Shown here piece by piece: positions 44,178-53,422 of a stretch of 64,000 nucleotides of DNA. The first letter of the stretch is position 1. Each line of letters opens with the position of its first letter. The notes beneath the pieces are model-generated. The model was not told the DNA's origin. It searched no databases and saw only the letters and a list, made by a program, of their open reading frames with translations. Position numbers and translations under genes: made by a program. Origin of the DNA: Leifsonia sp. Leaf264 (GTDB lineage: Bacteria; Actinomycetota; Actinomycetes; Actinomycetales; Microbacteriaceae); NCBI RefSeq assembly GCF_001422325.1, contig NZ_LMMR01000007.1, positions 241,539 to 305,538 of the forward strand. Direction: 5' to 3'.

Positions 44178-46961
44178 TCACTCCACGCCGAGCTCGACGC
44201 GCATGCGGTGGTAGGCACGCTCGGCTCGCTGCGATGCGACGACGTCTCCCGATGACCGATGGACGGCCACCAGCGTGCGCCACGAGTCGTCGAGCCACGG
44301 ATCGATCTCGACCGATCTCTCAGCGGCGACGACAGCGGCGCGGGTGTCATGGCGACGCAGTTCGAGGTGGGCGAGCGAGGAGGCCGCGCCGGCTGCCCGC
44401 AGTCGGTAACGGTCGCGGGCGCCGATGGCCCACTCCGCCGGGCCGTCCTCGGGGAGGACCTCGCCGGTGTAGAGCGCCACGGCGCCGTTCAGTGCCTCCG
44501 CCGCGCTGTCGAGATCGTGGTGGAGGTTCGCCTCCGTCGCACGCGCGAGGCGCTTGTCGAACTCGACCAGGTCGCAGCTGCGGCGCTCGCCGAGGGTGAG
44601 GGCGTAGGCCTCGCCGCGGCGCTCCAGGATCTCGGCGGGCAGTGACCCCGTGTCGGCGCTGAGGGCACGGCGCAGGCTCGAGATGCTCACGTGCAGCGCG
44701 TGCACGGCGGAGGAGCTGCCGAGGCCACCCCAGAGGATCCCGGCGATGAGCTCGCGGTGCACCGGGGAGCCGGCGTTCAGTGCCAGCATGCGCAGCAGCG
44801 CCCGTGCCTGAGGCCGCACCGCGCGCAGGTCGATGTCTGCGCCGTCGACCCGCATCCGGAAGCCGCCGAAGCAGATCACCATGAGGCGGGGTTGACGGGC
44901 AGCGATCACGACGGGTGCAGGTTCGCGCCGCAGTGACCCCCGACGCGCAGCGGGCGCGCGAGTGTCGCCGAAGCCGATCGCCAGGGGGAGGCGAGGCAGC
45001 CCGGCCGCGAGAGCGGCTCGGCGCGCGTCTCGCAGCAGCTCGTCGTCCGCCTCCAGGATGCTCCGCGCGGCGTCGATCATGGGACGCAGAGCCGGAAGGG
45101 CCTCCCGGATGCCGGAGGATTCGGCCGCCGTCACGTGTGCCCGTGCGTCAGGGAGCCGGTGGTCGGCGGCGAGCACGGCGGCAGCGGCTTCGGCCCACGC
45201 AGAGGCCGCACCCTCCCCGATGGCGATGAGGCGGGCGGAGAGCTCACCGGCCGCGGCGGCGGTTGCGCGACCGCTTCTCATCCGCGTCAGAAACGCGATG
45301 CCGCCGAGCAGGGCAGCACCGGCGTCGTCGGCGCGGTCCTCGCACTCGGCCGCGATCTCCGCGGATCCGTCGGCGGTCGAGAGGGCGGCGAGCACGCCTC
45401 GGGCGATTCGAGCCAGCCCCGTGAGCCCGTGGATCTGCGCCTCGCCCTCGATCGCACACACCTGAGCGGAGGTCTCGCTCGGGGGCGTGACCGCGGAGCG
45501 CATCACCGAGATGGCCAATCTGGCACCGAGGGTCGATGCGCGGCTGGAGCCCGGCGCGTGGAGACTGCGGACGAGCAGCGGCACGGCCTCGGTGACGGCG
45601 CCGGCCCTCAGCCGCTGCGCTGCCGCCTCGATGAGACCGCGGGCGTCGCGTACTCTCCGCGGCTCGGCACCGGGCCGCACGACGGAGCGCGCCGTCCCGG
45701 TGGAGTCGATCTCGGAGAGCAGCGAGCGTCGGGCGGATGCGGCATCCGGATCGTCGTCGCCGATCGAGAGCAGCACCTCGCGGGCGGAGTCGACGGAGCG
45801 GTCGTCGATGAGCGCGCGGGCCCGTGCTGCGCGCAGCAGCGGATCCCGCAGCACGCGACCGGACAGAGCCAGCGCCCACGGTGCGCTCCCCGGGGTGGCG
45901 AGAACGTCGGACTCCCTCCGTAGAAGTGCGGCGACGTCGTCGCAGCATCCGGAATCGTGAAGGGCAGCCAGTGCGCCGATGGTGTCGCCCTGGCCGGCGA
46001 GCAGGCTGGCCGTCGTCACGGCGAGTTCGTGGCGTTGCTCGGGTGGAAGGTGCCGCAGCAGGTGCCGCCTGAGGGCTTCGGGAAGACGCCGGTCGGCACC
46101 AGCCCGCTGGTCGGTCAGAATGGTGCCGTTCTCGACGGCGGCGATGAGCGCTGATGCCGCCTCGACGCCGGCGATGGCAGCGGCGTGGTCGAAGGTCAGG
46201 CTCGCCAGTGGGGCGCACCCGGATGCCGCCGCTCTCAGCGCCGGCGGCAGCTCGGAGGTCACCCGCGCGAGGTAGGTCTCGGCGAAGTCCCCGCCGATCG
46301 TGGCCAAGACGGCGTCATCGAGGCCGCCGGGTGCATACCCGTGGACCGTCGCGGCGAGCAGCCGCACGAGGGCCGGCCATCCGGCGGTCTCGGCCAGCAC
46401 GGCACTCGCCTGCTCCAGCCCCAGGCGGCTGCCGTGGATCGAGTGGAAGAGTTCGGGGATCTCGTCGAGGCGCAGAGCGAGATCGCGTCCTGTGATGAAC
46501 TCGGCGGCGCCGGCACGCGTCGTCGCGAAGTCAGCCGCCGTGCGCGTGCACACGACGACCGATGTGGCGCCTGCGGCGGCTCCGAGGAACCGGTCGATCG
46601 CCTGCTCGGCCGCCGTGCCGTCCACCAGCTGCGCGTCGTCGATGACGACTGTTGTGGGAGCCGCGGCGACAGCCACCCTCAGGGCATCGTCCAGCACCTC
46701 CGGTGACCGATGCGATGGGGTGAGGGTGAGCCATTCGACGGGTCGGGATGCCTGGGCCGCCCAGGCGCGAACCACTGCCGTCTTGCCTGTGCCCGCCGGA
46801 CCTGTCACGAAGACGAGGGGGGCGGCGAGGCGATCGGCGAGGCGGCCGACGGCGCGAACGGCGGGCTGCTCCGAGTCGCGGCTCGGTGCGAGGTGATTCG
46901 AGTCCGGATCCATGGGGTGGGTTCCGTCGGTAGGGCGCTGAGTAGGGTCGTGGTGTGGCAT
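44178..46961 (-). CDS. AAA-domain regulator with C-terminal SARP/BTAD module
   Basis: A 927-residue regulator. The N-terminal NTPase has Walker A VTGPAGTGKTAV (about 52-63) and Walker B TTVVIDDAQL. A long helical middle region follows. Near 690, LMVICFGGFRMRVDG opens an OmpR-like DNA-binding domain of the SARP type, followed by the BTAD helical repeats ending RAYHRMRVELGVE. AfsR-like proteins have the same modules in the opposite order. I chose ATG 46961 with GGAG upstream; a second ATG at 46913 is possible. It closes the eCIS region, converging with its last gene, and may regulate it. Confidence 0.85.
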   Translation of the reverse strand: MPHHDPTQRPTDGTHPMDPDSNHLAPSRDSEQPAVRAVGRLADRLAAPLVFVTGPAGTGKTAVVRAWAAQASRPVEWLTLTPSHRSPEVLDDALRVAVAAAPTTVVIDDAQLVDGTAAEQAIDRFLGAAAGATSVVVCTRTAADFATTRAGAAEFITGRDLALRLDEIPELFHSIHGSRLGLEQASAVLAETAGWPALVRLLAATVHGYAPGGLDDAVLATIGGDFAETYLARVTSELPPALRAAASGCAPLASLTFDHAAAIAGVEAASALIAAVENGTILTDQRAGADRRLPEALRRHLLRHLPPEQRHELAVTTASLLAGQGDTIGALAALHDSGCCDDVAALLRRESDVLATPGSAPWALALSGRVLRDPLLRAARARALIDDRSVDSAREVLLSIGDDDPDAASARRSLLSEIDSTGTARSVVRPGAEPRRVRDARGLIEAAAQRLRAGAVTEAVPLLVRSLHAPGSSRASTLGARLAISVMRSAVTPPSETSAQVCAIEGEAQIHGLTGLARIARGVLAALSTADGSAEIAAECEDRADDAGAALLGGIAFLTRMRSGRATAAAAGELSARLIAIGEGAASAWAEAAAAVLAADHRLPDARAHVTAAESSGIREALPALRPMIDAARSILEADDELLRDARRAALAAGLPRLPLAIGFGDTRAPAARRGSLRREPAPVVIAARQPRLMVICFGGFRMRVDGADIDLRAVRPQARALLRMLALNAGSPVHRELIAGILWGGLGSSSAVHALHVSISSLRRALSADTGSLPAEILERRGEAYALTLGERRSCDLVEFDKRLARATEANLHHDLDSAAEALNGAVALYTGEVLPEDGPAEWAIGARDRYRLRAAGAASSLAHLELRRHDTRAAVVAAERSVEIDPWLDDSWRTLVAVHRSSGDVVASQRAERAYHRMRVELGVE

Positions 46962-47166
46962 TCGCGGTGCTCCGGCACGGGGGTTCGGGCGACGTGCGAG
47001 CAAGCTACAGCTCGATGGTATGCATCCGGTCTTCCCGGGGGATCCGTGACAGCACCCAATCCCGGGCGCATCCACGAGGGTGCCGCGCGGTCAGAGCGGG
47101 CCTCAGCGGATGCTATTCTCTACTGGTGCCAAAAACGTGGCGCGCCTTCCGGCGCCCCACACTTTG

Positions 47167-47238
<72 letters not shown>

Positions 47239-47273
47239 CAGACTCTGACGTACGTGAGTGCGTCGCAGTCCGC

Positions 47274-47347
47274 GGCGGGGTAGCTCAGGTGGTTAGAGCA
47301 CACGGCTCATAATCGTGGTGTCGCGGGTTCAAGTCCCGCTCCCGCTA
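47274..47347 (+). tRNA. tRNA-Met (CAT)
   Basis: A 74-nt cloverleaf with D-arm TAGCTCAGGTGGTTAGAGC, anticodon loop CTCATAA and T-arm GCGGGTTCAAGTCCCGC. The anticodon stem lacks the three G-C pairs of an initiator, so it is elongator Met. A lysidine-modified Ile tRNA with CAT cannot be excluded. It is 35 bases after tRNA-Thr. Confidence 0.9.
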
Positions 47348-47484
47348 CACAGAAATCGCGTTCGACCAGGGTTTCTTGTCCTCAATGAATGGCAAGGATT
47401 CGAGAGTTCGACGTGTGTCCACCACGTTGTCTGCGGCGGCCGTGCGCCCACCTGAAGAGGTGGACGTGGACTGCCTCGCACAGA

Positions 47485-48291
47485 TCAGGGCTGGCGCAGC
47501 TGGCCGCGGACGATCGAGTCGCCGGAGTGCGCGGGGTTTCCGTCGGCCGGCTCTTCGGAGATGTCGACCACCGAGAACTGCTCGACGTCGATGCTGTTCG
47601 GCACCGTGAACCGCCCGCTCGATCCGGAGAGCTGGCCGAGGCTGACGAGCCCGTTGGTGGCCGGGTCCATCAGCCACACCTCGCGCAGAGCACTGCCGGT
47701 CGGCGCGTCGAGGTCGACGACGAGGTCGCGCGTTCCGGACTGACCGGCTTTCTCGAGCTGGGCAGTGCCTGAGGCGTCCCAGGTGGGGAACGGATCGAGT
47801 GCCGCTTCGGCGATCACGTCGGCCGAAGGCCCAGGCCACAGGACGGCTCCAGCGACGCCGGCCAGGATGCCGACGACGAGGGCTGCCGCGGCGTAGGGCC
47901 ACCAGCGGGCGACCCGTGTCGAGGGCCGTCGCCGATCGGTGACGGATGCCGATGCCCGCCGCGTCGCGGCGGGAGCCGAGGGTGCGACATCAGGGTTCGA
48001 AGCCGAAGCCGACGTCGACGTCGGCGACGTCGACGGTGCCGCGGCCGACAGCCCGAGCTCAGCGCTGATGTTCTCCCATACCTGCCGTGGCGGGGTCAGC
48101 AGCTCGACGTCACGCGAGGATCGGGCGAGGCTCACGGTACGACGGAGGTCAGCCAGTTCGGCTGAGCACTCTGCGCAGGAGGCGAGGTGGTCGCGCTGGG
48201 CGGCGTCGAGCTCGGTGTCCAGGGCAGAGTCGAGTGGACCATCGCCGAGGGCGAGAAGAGCGAGCGTGTCGTCATCGAGATGCACTGTCAT
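47485..48291 (-). CDS. anti-sigma factor, RskA-like
   Basis: A 268-residue single-pass membrane protein. The cytoplasmic N-terminus carries the zinc anti-sigma motif HLASCAECSAEL (near 35-47). An Ala/Ser linker leads to one membrane segment (about 130-152: AAAALVVGILAGVAGAVLW). The extracytoplasmic RskA-type domain includes VDLDAPTGSALREVWLMDP and SVVDISEEPADGNPAHSGDS. It should hold the upstream ECF sigma factor until regulated proteolysis. It overlaps the sigma gene by 20 bases. Confidence 0.92.
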   Translation of the reverse strand: MTVHLDDDTLALLALGDGPLDSALDTELDAAQRDHLASCAECSAELADLRRTVSLARSSRDVELLTPPRQVWENISAELGLSAAAPSTSPTSTSASASNPDVAPSAPAATRRASASVTDRRRPSTRVARWWPYAAAALVVGILAGVAGAVLWPGPSADVIAEAALDPFPTWDASGTAQLEKAGQSGTRDLVVDLDAPTGSALREVWLMDPATNGLVSLGQLSGSSGRFTVPNSIDVEQFSVVDISEEPADGNPAHSGDSIVRGQLRQP

Positions 48292-49012
48292 CCACCTCCA
48301 TTCGTGTGCGCAGGCGCCCGAGACTTCGGCGGATGTGGCTTTTGACGGTTCCGAGCGGCAGGCCGGTGCTCTCGGCGATCTCGGTGTGCGTCATGTCACC
48401 GTAGAACGCGAGTGCCATGACCTCGCGCGGCACGGGGTCGAGTCGTGCGAGCTCATCGGCGATCATGAGGCGTTCGGCGACGTCGACCTCCACGGATTGT
48501 TCCTGAACGCGAGCCACGGATTCGCTGGACTCGACGATCCGCAGGCTCCGCGAACGCGCGGCGAGGGCGTCGGCGATGCGGTGGCGGGTGATGCCGACGA
48601 TCCAGGCGGGCAACGGGCCGCGATCGGGATCGAAGTTGGCACGCCCCTGCCAGGCGGAGACGAACACCTGTTGCGTCACGTCCTCGGCGTCGGCCGCGAT
48701 GCCGAGCGCCCGCACCGCCAGCGTGTAGACCAGTGACGACCAGCGCGTGTAGGCGGCAGCGATGCCCTGTTCGTCACCGGCGCTGAATGCCAGCGCGATG
48801 GCCGCGTCGTCATCGATGTCGAGCACAGTGGCGAGTCGTCCTCCGTGATGGGATCGCGTCCGCTCGACGCGCCGCACGGTTCCCGGCGCCGGAGGTGGCC
48901 GGTCTCCGGGAGCGATGCTGTGCCCCAGCATAGTCACGAGGGCGTCGCGGGGGAGGTCCGGCAGGGCCGCCGAGGAGGCATCCGGTGGCAGCCCTGCCGA
49001 GTCGTGGAGCAA
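48272..49012 (-). CDS. ECF-type RNA polymerase sigma factor, SigK-like
   Basis: A sigma-70 family factor of about 246 residues. Region 2 includes LGIAADAEDVTQQVFVSAWQ and region 4 VMALAFYGDMTHTEIAESTG followed by LPLGTVKSHIRRSLGRLRTR. The first 60 residues are not typical of ECF factors. The TTG at 49012 has AAGGAA at a good distance, but an internal start (ATG 48931 or a GTG near 48825) is possible. Cognate to the overlapping anti-sigma gene. The nearby fasciclin gene, divergent from this unit, is a likely target. Confidence 0.88.
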   Translation of the reverse strand: MLHDSAGLPPDASSAALPDLPRDALVTMLGHSIAPGDRPPPAPGTVRRVERTRSHHGGRLATVLDIDDDAAIALAFSAGDEQGIAAAYTRWSSLVYTLAVRALGIAADAEDVTQQVFVSAWQGRANFDPDRGPLPAWIVGITRHRIADALAARSRSLRIVESSESVARVQEQSVEVDVAERLMIADELARLDPVPREVMALAFYGDMTHTEIAESTGLPLGTVKSHIRRSLGRLRTRMEVDDSASR

Positions 49013-49208
49013 TGGGTTCCTTCTGCGGTGCGCGAAGGGTCCGCGCGGTGCTCTTCAGCTAGTACTTCCGACGGAACACGGCCTTCGGATGCAGCGGCGA
49101 CGACTTTTCCCGACCCCTTGCCCTCACCCCCGAACAGGGGCATAGACTCCCCGACGGAGGCATCCACCAACCGGCACGTTCGTGCCCTCGAGGAAGAGGA
49201 ATGCCCCC

Positions 49209-49808
49209 ATGAAGAAGCTGATCGCGGTCACCGCCGCCTTCGCCGCAGCCGGAGCACTGGTGCTCACCGCTGTTGCCCCGGCCAACGCCGGCACCGCAAC
49301 GCACACGTCACCAGGATCGATCGTCGACGTCGCCGTCGCCGCATCGGGTGGCGGAGCGCCGGACTCCAACCCCAATGACTACGACATCCTGATCCAGGCG
49401 CTCACCGTGACCGGTCTCGTGCCCGTGCTCGCCGACACGAGCACGAAATTCACCGTGTTCGCTCCGAACGACCGCGCTTTCGCGCGGCTCGTGACCGACC
49501 TCACCGGTGCGGCTCCGGCGAGCGAAGCCGCAGCCCTCACGACCATCACCGGTGCGTTCACGGTCGACCAGATCAAGAACATCCTGCTCTACCACGTGGT
49601 CGCGGGTAAGGCACTGAGCCCGCTCAGGGTCATCTTCGCCGGCAAGCTCACCATGGCCAACGGCGGAATCGTCAAGCCGCGCCTCACCACGCTTCGTGAT
49701 GAGTCGCCGACGCTGACCGACCCGAAGCTGGTGCTCAAGGCGATCAACATCAAGGCATCGAACGGCGTCATCCACACGATCGACCGGGTGCTCGTTCCCG
49801 CCGGGTAG
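49209..49808 (+). CDS. secreted fasciclin-domain protein
   Basis: A 199-residue protein. A signal peptide ends in APANA (about residue 28). One FAS1 domain follows, with TKFTVFAPNDRAFARLV, NILLYHVVAGKALSP and ASNGVIHTIDRVLVPAG (the H-box and C-terminal strand). FAS1 proteins are involved in adhesion; MPB70/MPB83 of M. tuberculosis are SigK-dependent fasciclins. Start ATG 49209 is placed before KKLIAVTAAF, and it is divergent from the sigma/anti-sigma unit. SigK-like control is inferred from context only. Confidence 0.9.
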   Translation: MKKLIAVTAAFAAAGALVLTAVAPANAGTATHTSPGSIVDVAVAASGGGAPDSNPNDYDILIQALTVTGLVPVLADTSTKFTVFAPNDRAFARLVTDLTGAAPASEAAALTTITGAFTVDQIKNILLYHVVAGKALSPLRVIFAGKLTMANGGIVKPRLTTLRDESPTLTDPKLVLKAINIKASNGVIHTIDRVLVPAG

Positions 49809-49820
49809 GAACGCGCGCTC

Positions 49821-49879
49821 GATGCATGGACGGCGCTGCGCGACAGGCACTGAGTGCGCAGCGCCGTCCCTGGTGCATC
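49821..49879. terminator. long hairpin after the fasciclin gene
   Basis: GGACGGCGCTGCGC (49828-49841) and its exact reverse complement (49856-49869) are extended by GATGCA (49821-49826) and TGCATC (49874-49879). It lies between convergent genes and is probably bidirectional. Confidence 0.75.
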
Positions 49880-49894
49880 CGTTCGCGGAGGGCC

Positions 49895-50329
49895 TCAGGC
49901 GCCGGATGCCGCAGGCCCGGGCTGCCCGTCACGCGCACGCAACCTGTAGATGTCGCGGGTGAGCGTCTCGTACGACTCCGTGATGACCTGCTCGAGCACC
50001 GTCAGGTCGATCGCGGAGAGGTCGCGGATGTAAAGGCATCCGACGCCCGTCGTGTGCGGACCGAGCCGGGCGAGCTGCTCGGGATAGCGGGAGACTCCAT
50101 CGACGAGGTAGATCGACATGGCCGCCTTGCGGGGTGAGAAGCCGGCGGCCGCGATGTCGCCGGAGCGCCCGCTGTCGTACTCGTAGTGGTAGCTGCCGAA
50201 GCCGATGATGGTGCCGTCGAGCACCGCAGGCTCGCCGGTCACCCTGGTGTAGAGCCCGAGGAGCGTCTCGGCATCCGCTCGCCGACGGGCGGACGGGACC
50301 GCGGCGATGAAATCCCCGACCTCGCTCAT
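49895..50329 (-). CDS. DUF1801 family protein
   Basis: A 144-residue cytoplasmic protein of the DUF1801/YdhG-like family: VPSARRRADAETLLGLYTRV, IIGFGSYHYEYDSGRSGD, FSPRKAAMSIYLVDG and GCLYIRDLSAIDLTVLEQVI. The function is not established. It is 7 bases downstream of the AI-2E permease on the same strand, so the two are probably cotranscribed. Confidence 0.88.
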   Translation of the reverse strand: MSEVGDFIAAVPSARRRADAETLLGLYTRVTGEPAVLDGTIIGFGSYHYEYDSGRSGDIAAAGFSPRKAAMSIYLVDGVSRYPEQLARLGPHTTGVGCLYIRDLSAIDLTVLEQVITESYETLTRDIYRLRARDGQPGPAASGA

Positions 50330-50336
50330 GCTGCGC

Positions 50337-51608
50337 TCAGCCGGCCTTCTCGATCTTCTCGGCCGGCGACGGCTCCGCGAACGGCGGAGCAGGCTCGTCC
50401 TCCGGGTTCCACGCCTTGACGATGGCCCAGGCGACGGCCGCGATGGGCACGGAGAGCACGGCGCCGACGATGCCGCCGAGGATGGTTCCCGCGGTCAGGG
50501 CGACGAGGATGACGAGCGGATGCAGCTTCAACGAGCGCGCCTGCACGACAGGCTGCAGGAAGTTGCCCTCGATCTGGTTGACGGCGATGACGATGCCGAC
50601 CACGATGAGCGCGATGACCGGGCCGTTCGCGACGAGAGCGACGAGGGCGGCGAGGATTCCCGCCACAGTGGCGCCGACGATCGGGATGAACGCACCGATG
50701 AACACGATCACCGCGAGGGGCAGCGCCAACGGCACGCCCAGGATGGCGAGGCCGATGCCGACTCCAGCGGCGTCGACGAAGGCGATGATGGCCGTGCCGC
50801 GCACGTAGCCGCCGAGGGTCTTCACCGACGTGACGCCGATACGCTGTCCGCGTTCGAGGCTGCGGCCGCTGAACGGGCGGAGGAAGAACGCCCAGATCCT
50901 GTCGCCGTCCTTGAGGAAGAAGAACAGCACGACGACGGCCAGCAGGGCGCCGGTGACGAGTTCGGCGGCGACGGACACTCCGGCGATGGCCCCGGACCCG
51001 AACTGGCTGCTGGTGAAGAAGTCGGTGACGGTGTCCTTGAGGCCGTCGAGCTGGTCCTGGTCGATCGGCAGTGAGCCGCTCTTCAGGAAGTCGCCGACGG
51101 CGTCGATGCCCTTCGTGGCCGATCTGGAGAGTTCGTCCCACTGGCCGCGCACGGCGAACACGATGAGGGTCACGATGCCGCCGAAGACGACGATGCCGCC
51201 GATGAGGGCGATCCACGTCGCGACGATCGCCGGCAGGCCGCGGCGGCGCATCCAGCCGATGACGGGGGAGAGGGCCGCCGCGAGGATCAGCGCGATCAGC
51301 ACGGGGATCACGACGAGCTTCAGTTGCACGAGGCCCCACACGAAGACCGCCGCCAGCGTCAGGGCCAGCAGGATCTGCCCGCTCCGGATGCCGACCTCGC
51401 CCAGGCCGTCGGTGAGGAGGACACGCAATTCGGGGCGACCTCGTCGGCGCTGCGTGACAGTCATTGCAACGGCATCAGTCGCCGTCGCCTCTGCTGACGG
51501 TGCCTCCGTCGAGGCGGCCGGTGGCGCGGTGAGGGCATCGGCGGTCGGCGCGGCCGGGGGCGCGGCTGCAGCGGGGTCCGGCTGGGGGTCGGGCCTGTCG
51601 TCGCTCAT
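50337..51608 (-). CDS. AI-2E family transporter (PerM/YdiK-like permease)
   Basis: A 423-residue membrane protein. A disordered Ala/Pro-rich N-terminus (about 75 residues) and a longer soluble loop (around 170-220) interrupt about 8 membrane segments. Family motifs are KLVVIPVLIALILAAALSPV, VVVLFFFLKDGDRI and FIGAFIPIVGATVAGILAAL. Some members export AI-2 and others act as cation antiporters, so the substrate is open. Confidence 0.9.
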   Translation of the reverse strand: MSDDRPDPQPDPAAAAPPAAPTADALTAPPAASTEAPSAEATATDAVAMTVTQRRRGRPELRVLLTDGLGEVGIRSGQILLALTLAAVFVWGLVQLKLVVIPVLIALILAAALSPVIGWMRRRGLPAIVATWIALIGGIVVFGGIVTLIVFAVRGQWDELSRSATKGIDAVGDFLKSGSLPIDQDQLDGLKDTVTDFFTSSQFGSGAIAGVSVAAELVTGALLAVVVLFFFLKDGDRIWAFFLRPFSGRSLERGQRIGVTSVKTLGGYVRGTAIIAFVDAAGVGIGLAILGVPLALPLAVIVFIGAFIPIVGATVAGILAALVALVANGPVIALIVVGIVIAVNQIEGNFLQPVVQARSLKLHPLVILVALTAGTILGGIVGAVLSVPIAAVAWAIVKAWNPEDEPAPPFAEPSPAEKIEKAG

Positions 51609-51662
51609 GGGTTCACGCTACTGCGCCCGAGCCGTCGCACCGCATCCCGGAGCCCCGGGCGC

Positions 51663-53339
51663 CTAGCCAAGACGCTTTCCCGTCGGACGGATGACGCGCA
51701 ACCAGCGGTAGCCGTACGCATCGAGGGGGACTGTCACCGAACCGCCGTCATCGAGTTCCACCACCCGCCCATCGACCAAGAGGTCGACGAGCACGTCGCC
51801 AGGCTCGGCGTCGGCGACGGTGAAGGTCGCCACCGTCGGTTCCGTCCCGAAATTGTGGACGGCGATCATGCGGCCCTCGTCGCTGACGAGGGCGTGCACG
51901 AGCACGGTCGGAGATTTCTGGGGGACGATCTCGCAGGCACCCCACCCCATCTCGGCGGACGATCGGTAGCGGCGGATCAGTGCGCGCATGAACTGGAGCA
52001 GGGAGTCGGGGTCGTGGCGCTGATCCGAGGCGTTCACGTGCTCGGGGGAGTACCCGCCCGTGACGACGGCGCTGGCGAGCCGTCGCTTCTCCGCGTTGGA
52101 GAAGCCCCCGTTGACGCCGGCGGTCCACTGCATCGGCGTGCGGACGGCCGTCCGGTCGCCGACCGCCAGGTCCTCTCCCATGCCGATCTCCTCGCCGTAG
52201 AACAGCACCGGGGTCCCGGGGAGGGAGAACATGAGGCTGTACGCCATGCGGATGCGCCGGGGGTCGCCGTCGAGCATGGGCGGCAGGCGGCGGATGATGC
52301 CACGCCCGTAGACCTGCATCCGTTCCTCGGGTCCGAACGCCGCGAACACCTCGGCGCGTTCATCGTCGGTGAGCTTGTCGAGCGTGAGCTCGTCGTGGTT
52401 GCGGAGGAAGTTCGCCCACTGCGATTCGACAGCGGTGGGAGGCCTGGATTCGAGCGCCGCGACCAACGGTGCCGGATCCTGGCGGGCGAGCGAGAGGTAG
52501 ACGTTCTGCATGGTGATGAAGTCGAACTGCATGGTGAGGCCGTCGCCGTCAGCGCCGCCGAAGTAGTCCTTCTGGTCGGGTCGCGGCAGGTTCGCCTCCC
52601 CGAGCATCATCGCGTCACCCGATCGGCGCCCGAGGAAGGCTCGCAACGACTTCAGGAAGTCGAGGGGATGCTCGAGGGCGCCCGTCGGTCGCTGCACGTC
52701 GCTCTCGTCGATCAGGAACGGCACGGCGTCCACCCGGAACCCCGAGACGCCCAGCTGCAGCCAGAAGCCCATGATCTTCGCCAGTTCGTCGCGCACCAAC
52801 GGATTGGTGACGTTGAGGTCGGGCTGGAACCTGTAGAAGTTGTGCTGGTAGTACTGCTGGGTCTTCTCGTCGAACTCCCAGAGGCTGTCCTCGGCATCGG
52901 GGAACACCGGTTGTTGCTTCTTGCGTGGCGGATGATCGCGCCAGACGTAGTAGTCCCGGTACGGGTTGTCGCGCGAACTCCGCGCCTGCACGAACCACGG
53001 ATGCGTGTCCGAGGTGTGGTTCACCACCAGATCGACGATGACCCTGATGCCGCGGTCCTTCGCCAGCCGGATCATCTCCACGAAGTCGCCGTGGTTGCCG
53101 AGCCTCGGGTCGATGCCGTAGAAGTCGGCGATGTCATAGCCGTCGTCCTTGCCGGGGGACGGGTAGAACGGCATGAGCCAGAGGCAGGTGATGCCGAGCT
53201 CATGGAGGTAGTCCATGCGATGGGCCAGGCCCGTGAAGTCACCCGTGCCGTCGTCGTTCCAGTCCATGAACTTCTCGACGTCGAGGCAGTACACGACCGC
53301 CGTCTTCCACCACAGGTCGCTGGTGTCACTGATCCTCAT
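51663..53339 (-). CDS. GH13 enzyme, trehalose synthase/alpha-amylase-like
   Basis: A 558-residue glycoside hydrolase: WWKTAVVYCLDVEKFMDWND, VIVDLVVNHTSDTHPWF, nucleophile SGFRVDAVPFL, acid Glu in MMLGEANLPRP, and LRNHDELTLDKL. The HQ-to-YYQHNFYRFQPDLNV stretch and domain order match the trehalose synthase-like GH13_16 group, but these also include amylases and maltosyl enzymes. There is no signal peptide, so it is cytoplasmic. It adds to two other GH13 genes in the window, though it is 33 kb from malEFG. Confidence 0.87.
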   Translation of the reverse strand: MRISDTSDLWWKTAVVYCLDVEKFMDWNDDGTGDFTGLAHRMDYLHELGITCLWLMPFYPSPGKDDGYDIADFYGIDPRLGNHGDFVEMIRLAKDRGIRVIVDLVVNHTSDTHPWFVQARSSRDNPYRDYYVWRDHPPRKKQQPVFPDAEDSLWEFDEKTQQYYQHNFYRFQPDLNVTNPLVRDELAKIMGFWLQLGVSGFRVDAVPFLIDESDVQRPTGALEHPLDFLKSLRAFLGRRSGDAMMLGEANLPRPDQKDYFGGADGDGLTMQFDFITMQNVYLSLARQDPAPLVAALESRPPTAVESQWANFLRNHDELTLDKLTDDERAEVFAAFGPEERMQVYGRGIIRRLPPMLDGDPRRIRMAYSLMFSLPGTPVLFYGEEIGMGEDLAVGDRTAVRTPMQWTAGVNGGFSNAEKRRLASAVVTGGYSPEHVNASDQRHDPDSLLQFMRALIRRYRSSAEMGWGACEIVPQKSPTVLVHALVSDEGRMIAVHNFGTEPTVATFTVADAEPGDVLVDLLVDGRVVELDDGGSVTVPLDAYGYRWLRVIRPTGKRLG

Positions 53340-53353
53340 CGCCCCATCCCACG

Positions 53354-53393
53354 CCGACCCACGTCACCCCGCAAGGGGGTTGACGCGGGTCGG
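53354..53393. terminator. imperfect 17-bp hairpin
   Basis: CCGACCCACGTCACCCC and GGGGTTGACGCGGGTCGG pair with two mismatches around a GCAAG loop. It lies after the alcohol dehydrogenase stop (minus strand) and 15 bases before the GH13 start, so it may end the first transcript or be an operator of the second. Confidence 0.5.
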
Positions 53394-53422
53394 CCTCGCG
53401 GACGGCGGCGTGGAGGCGCCTG

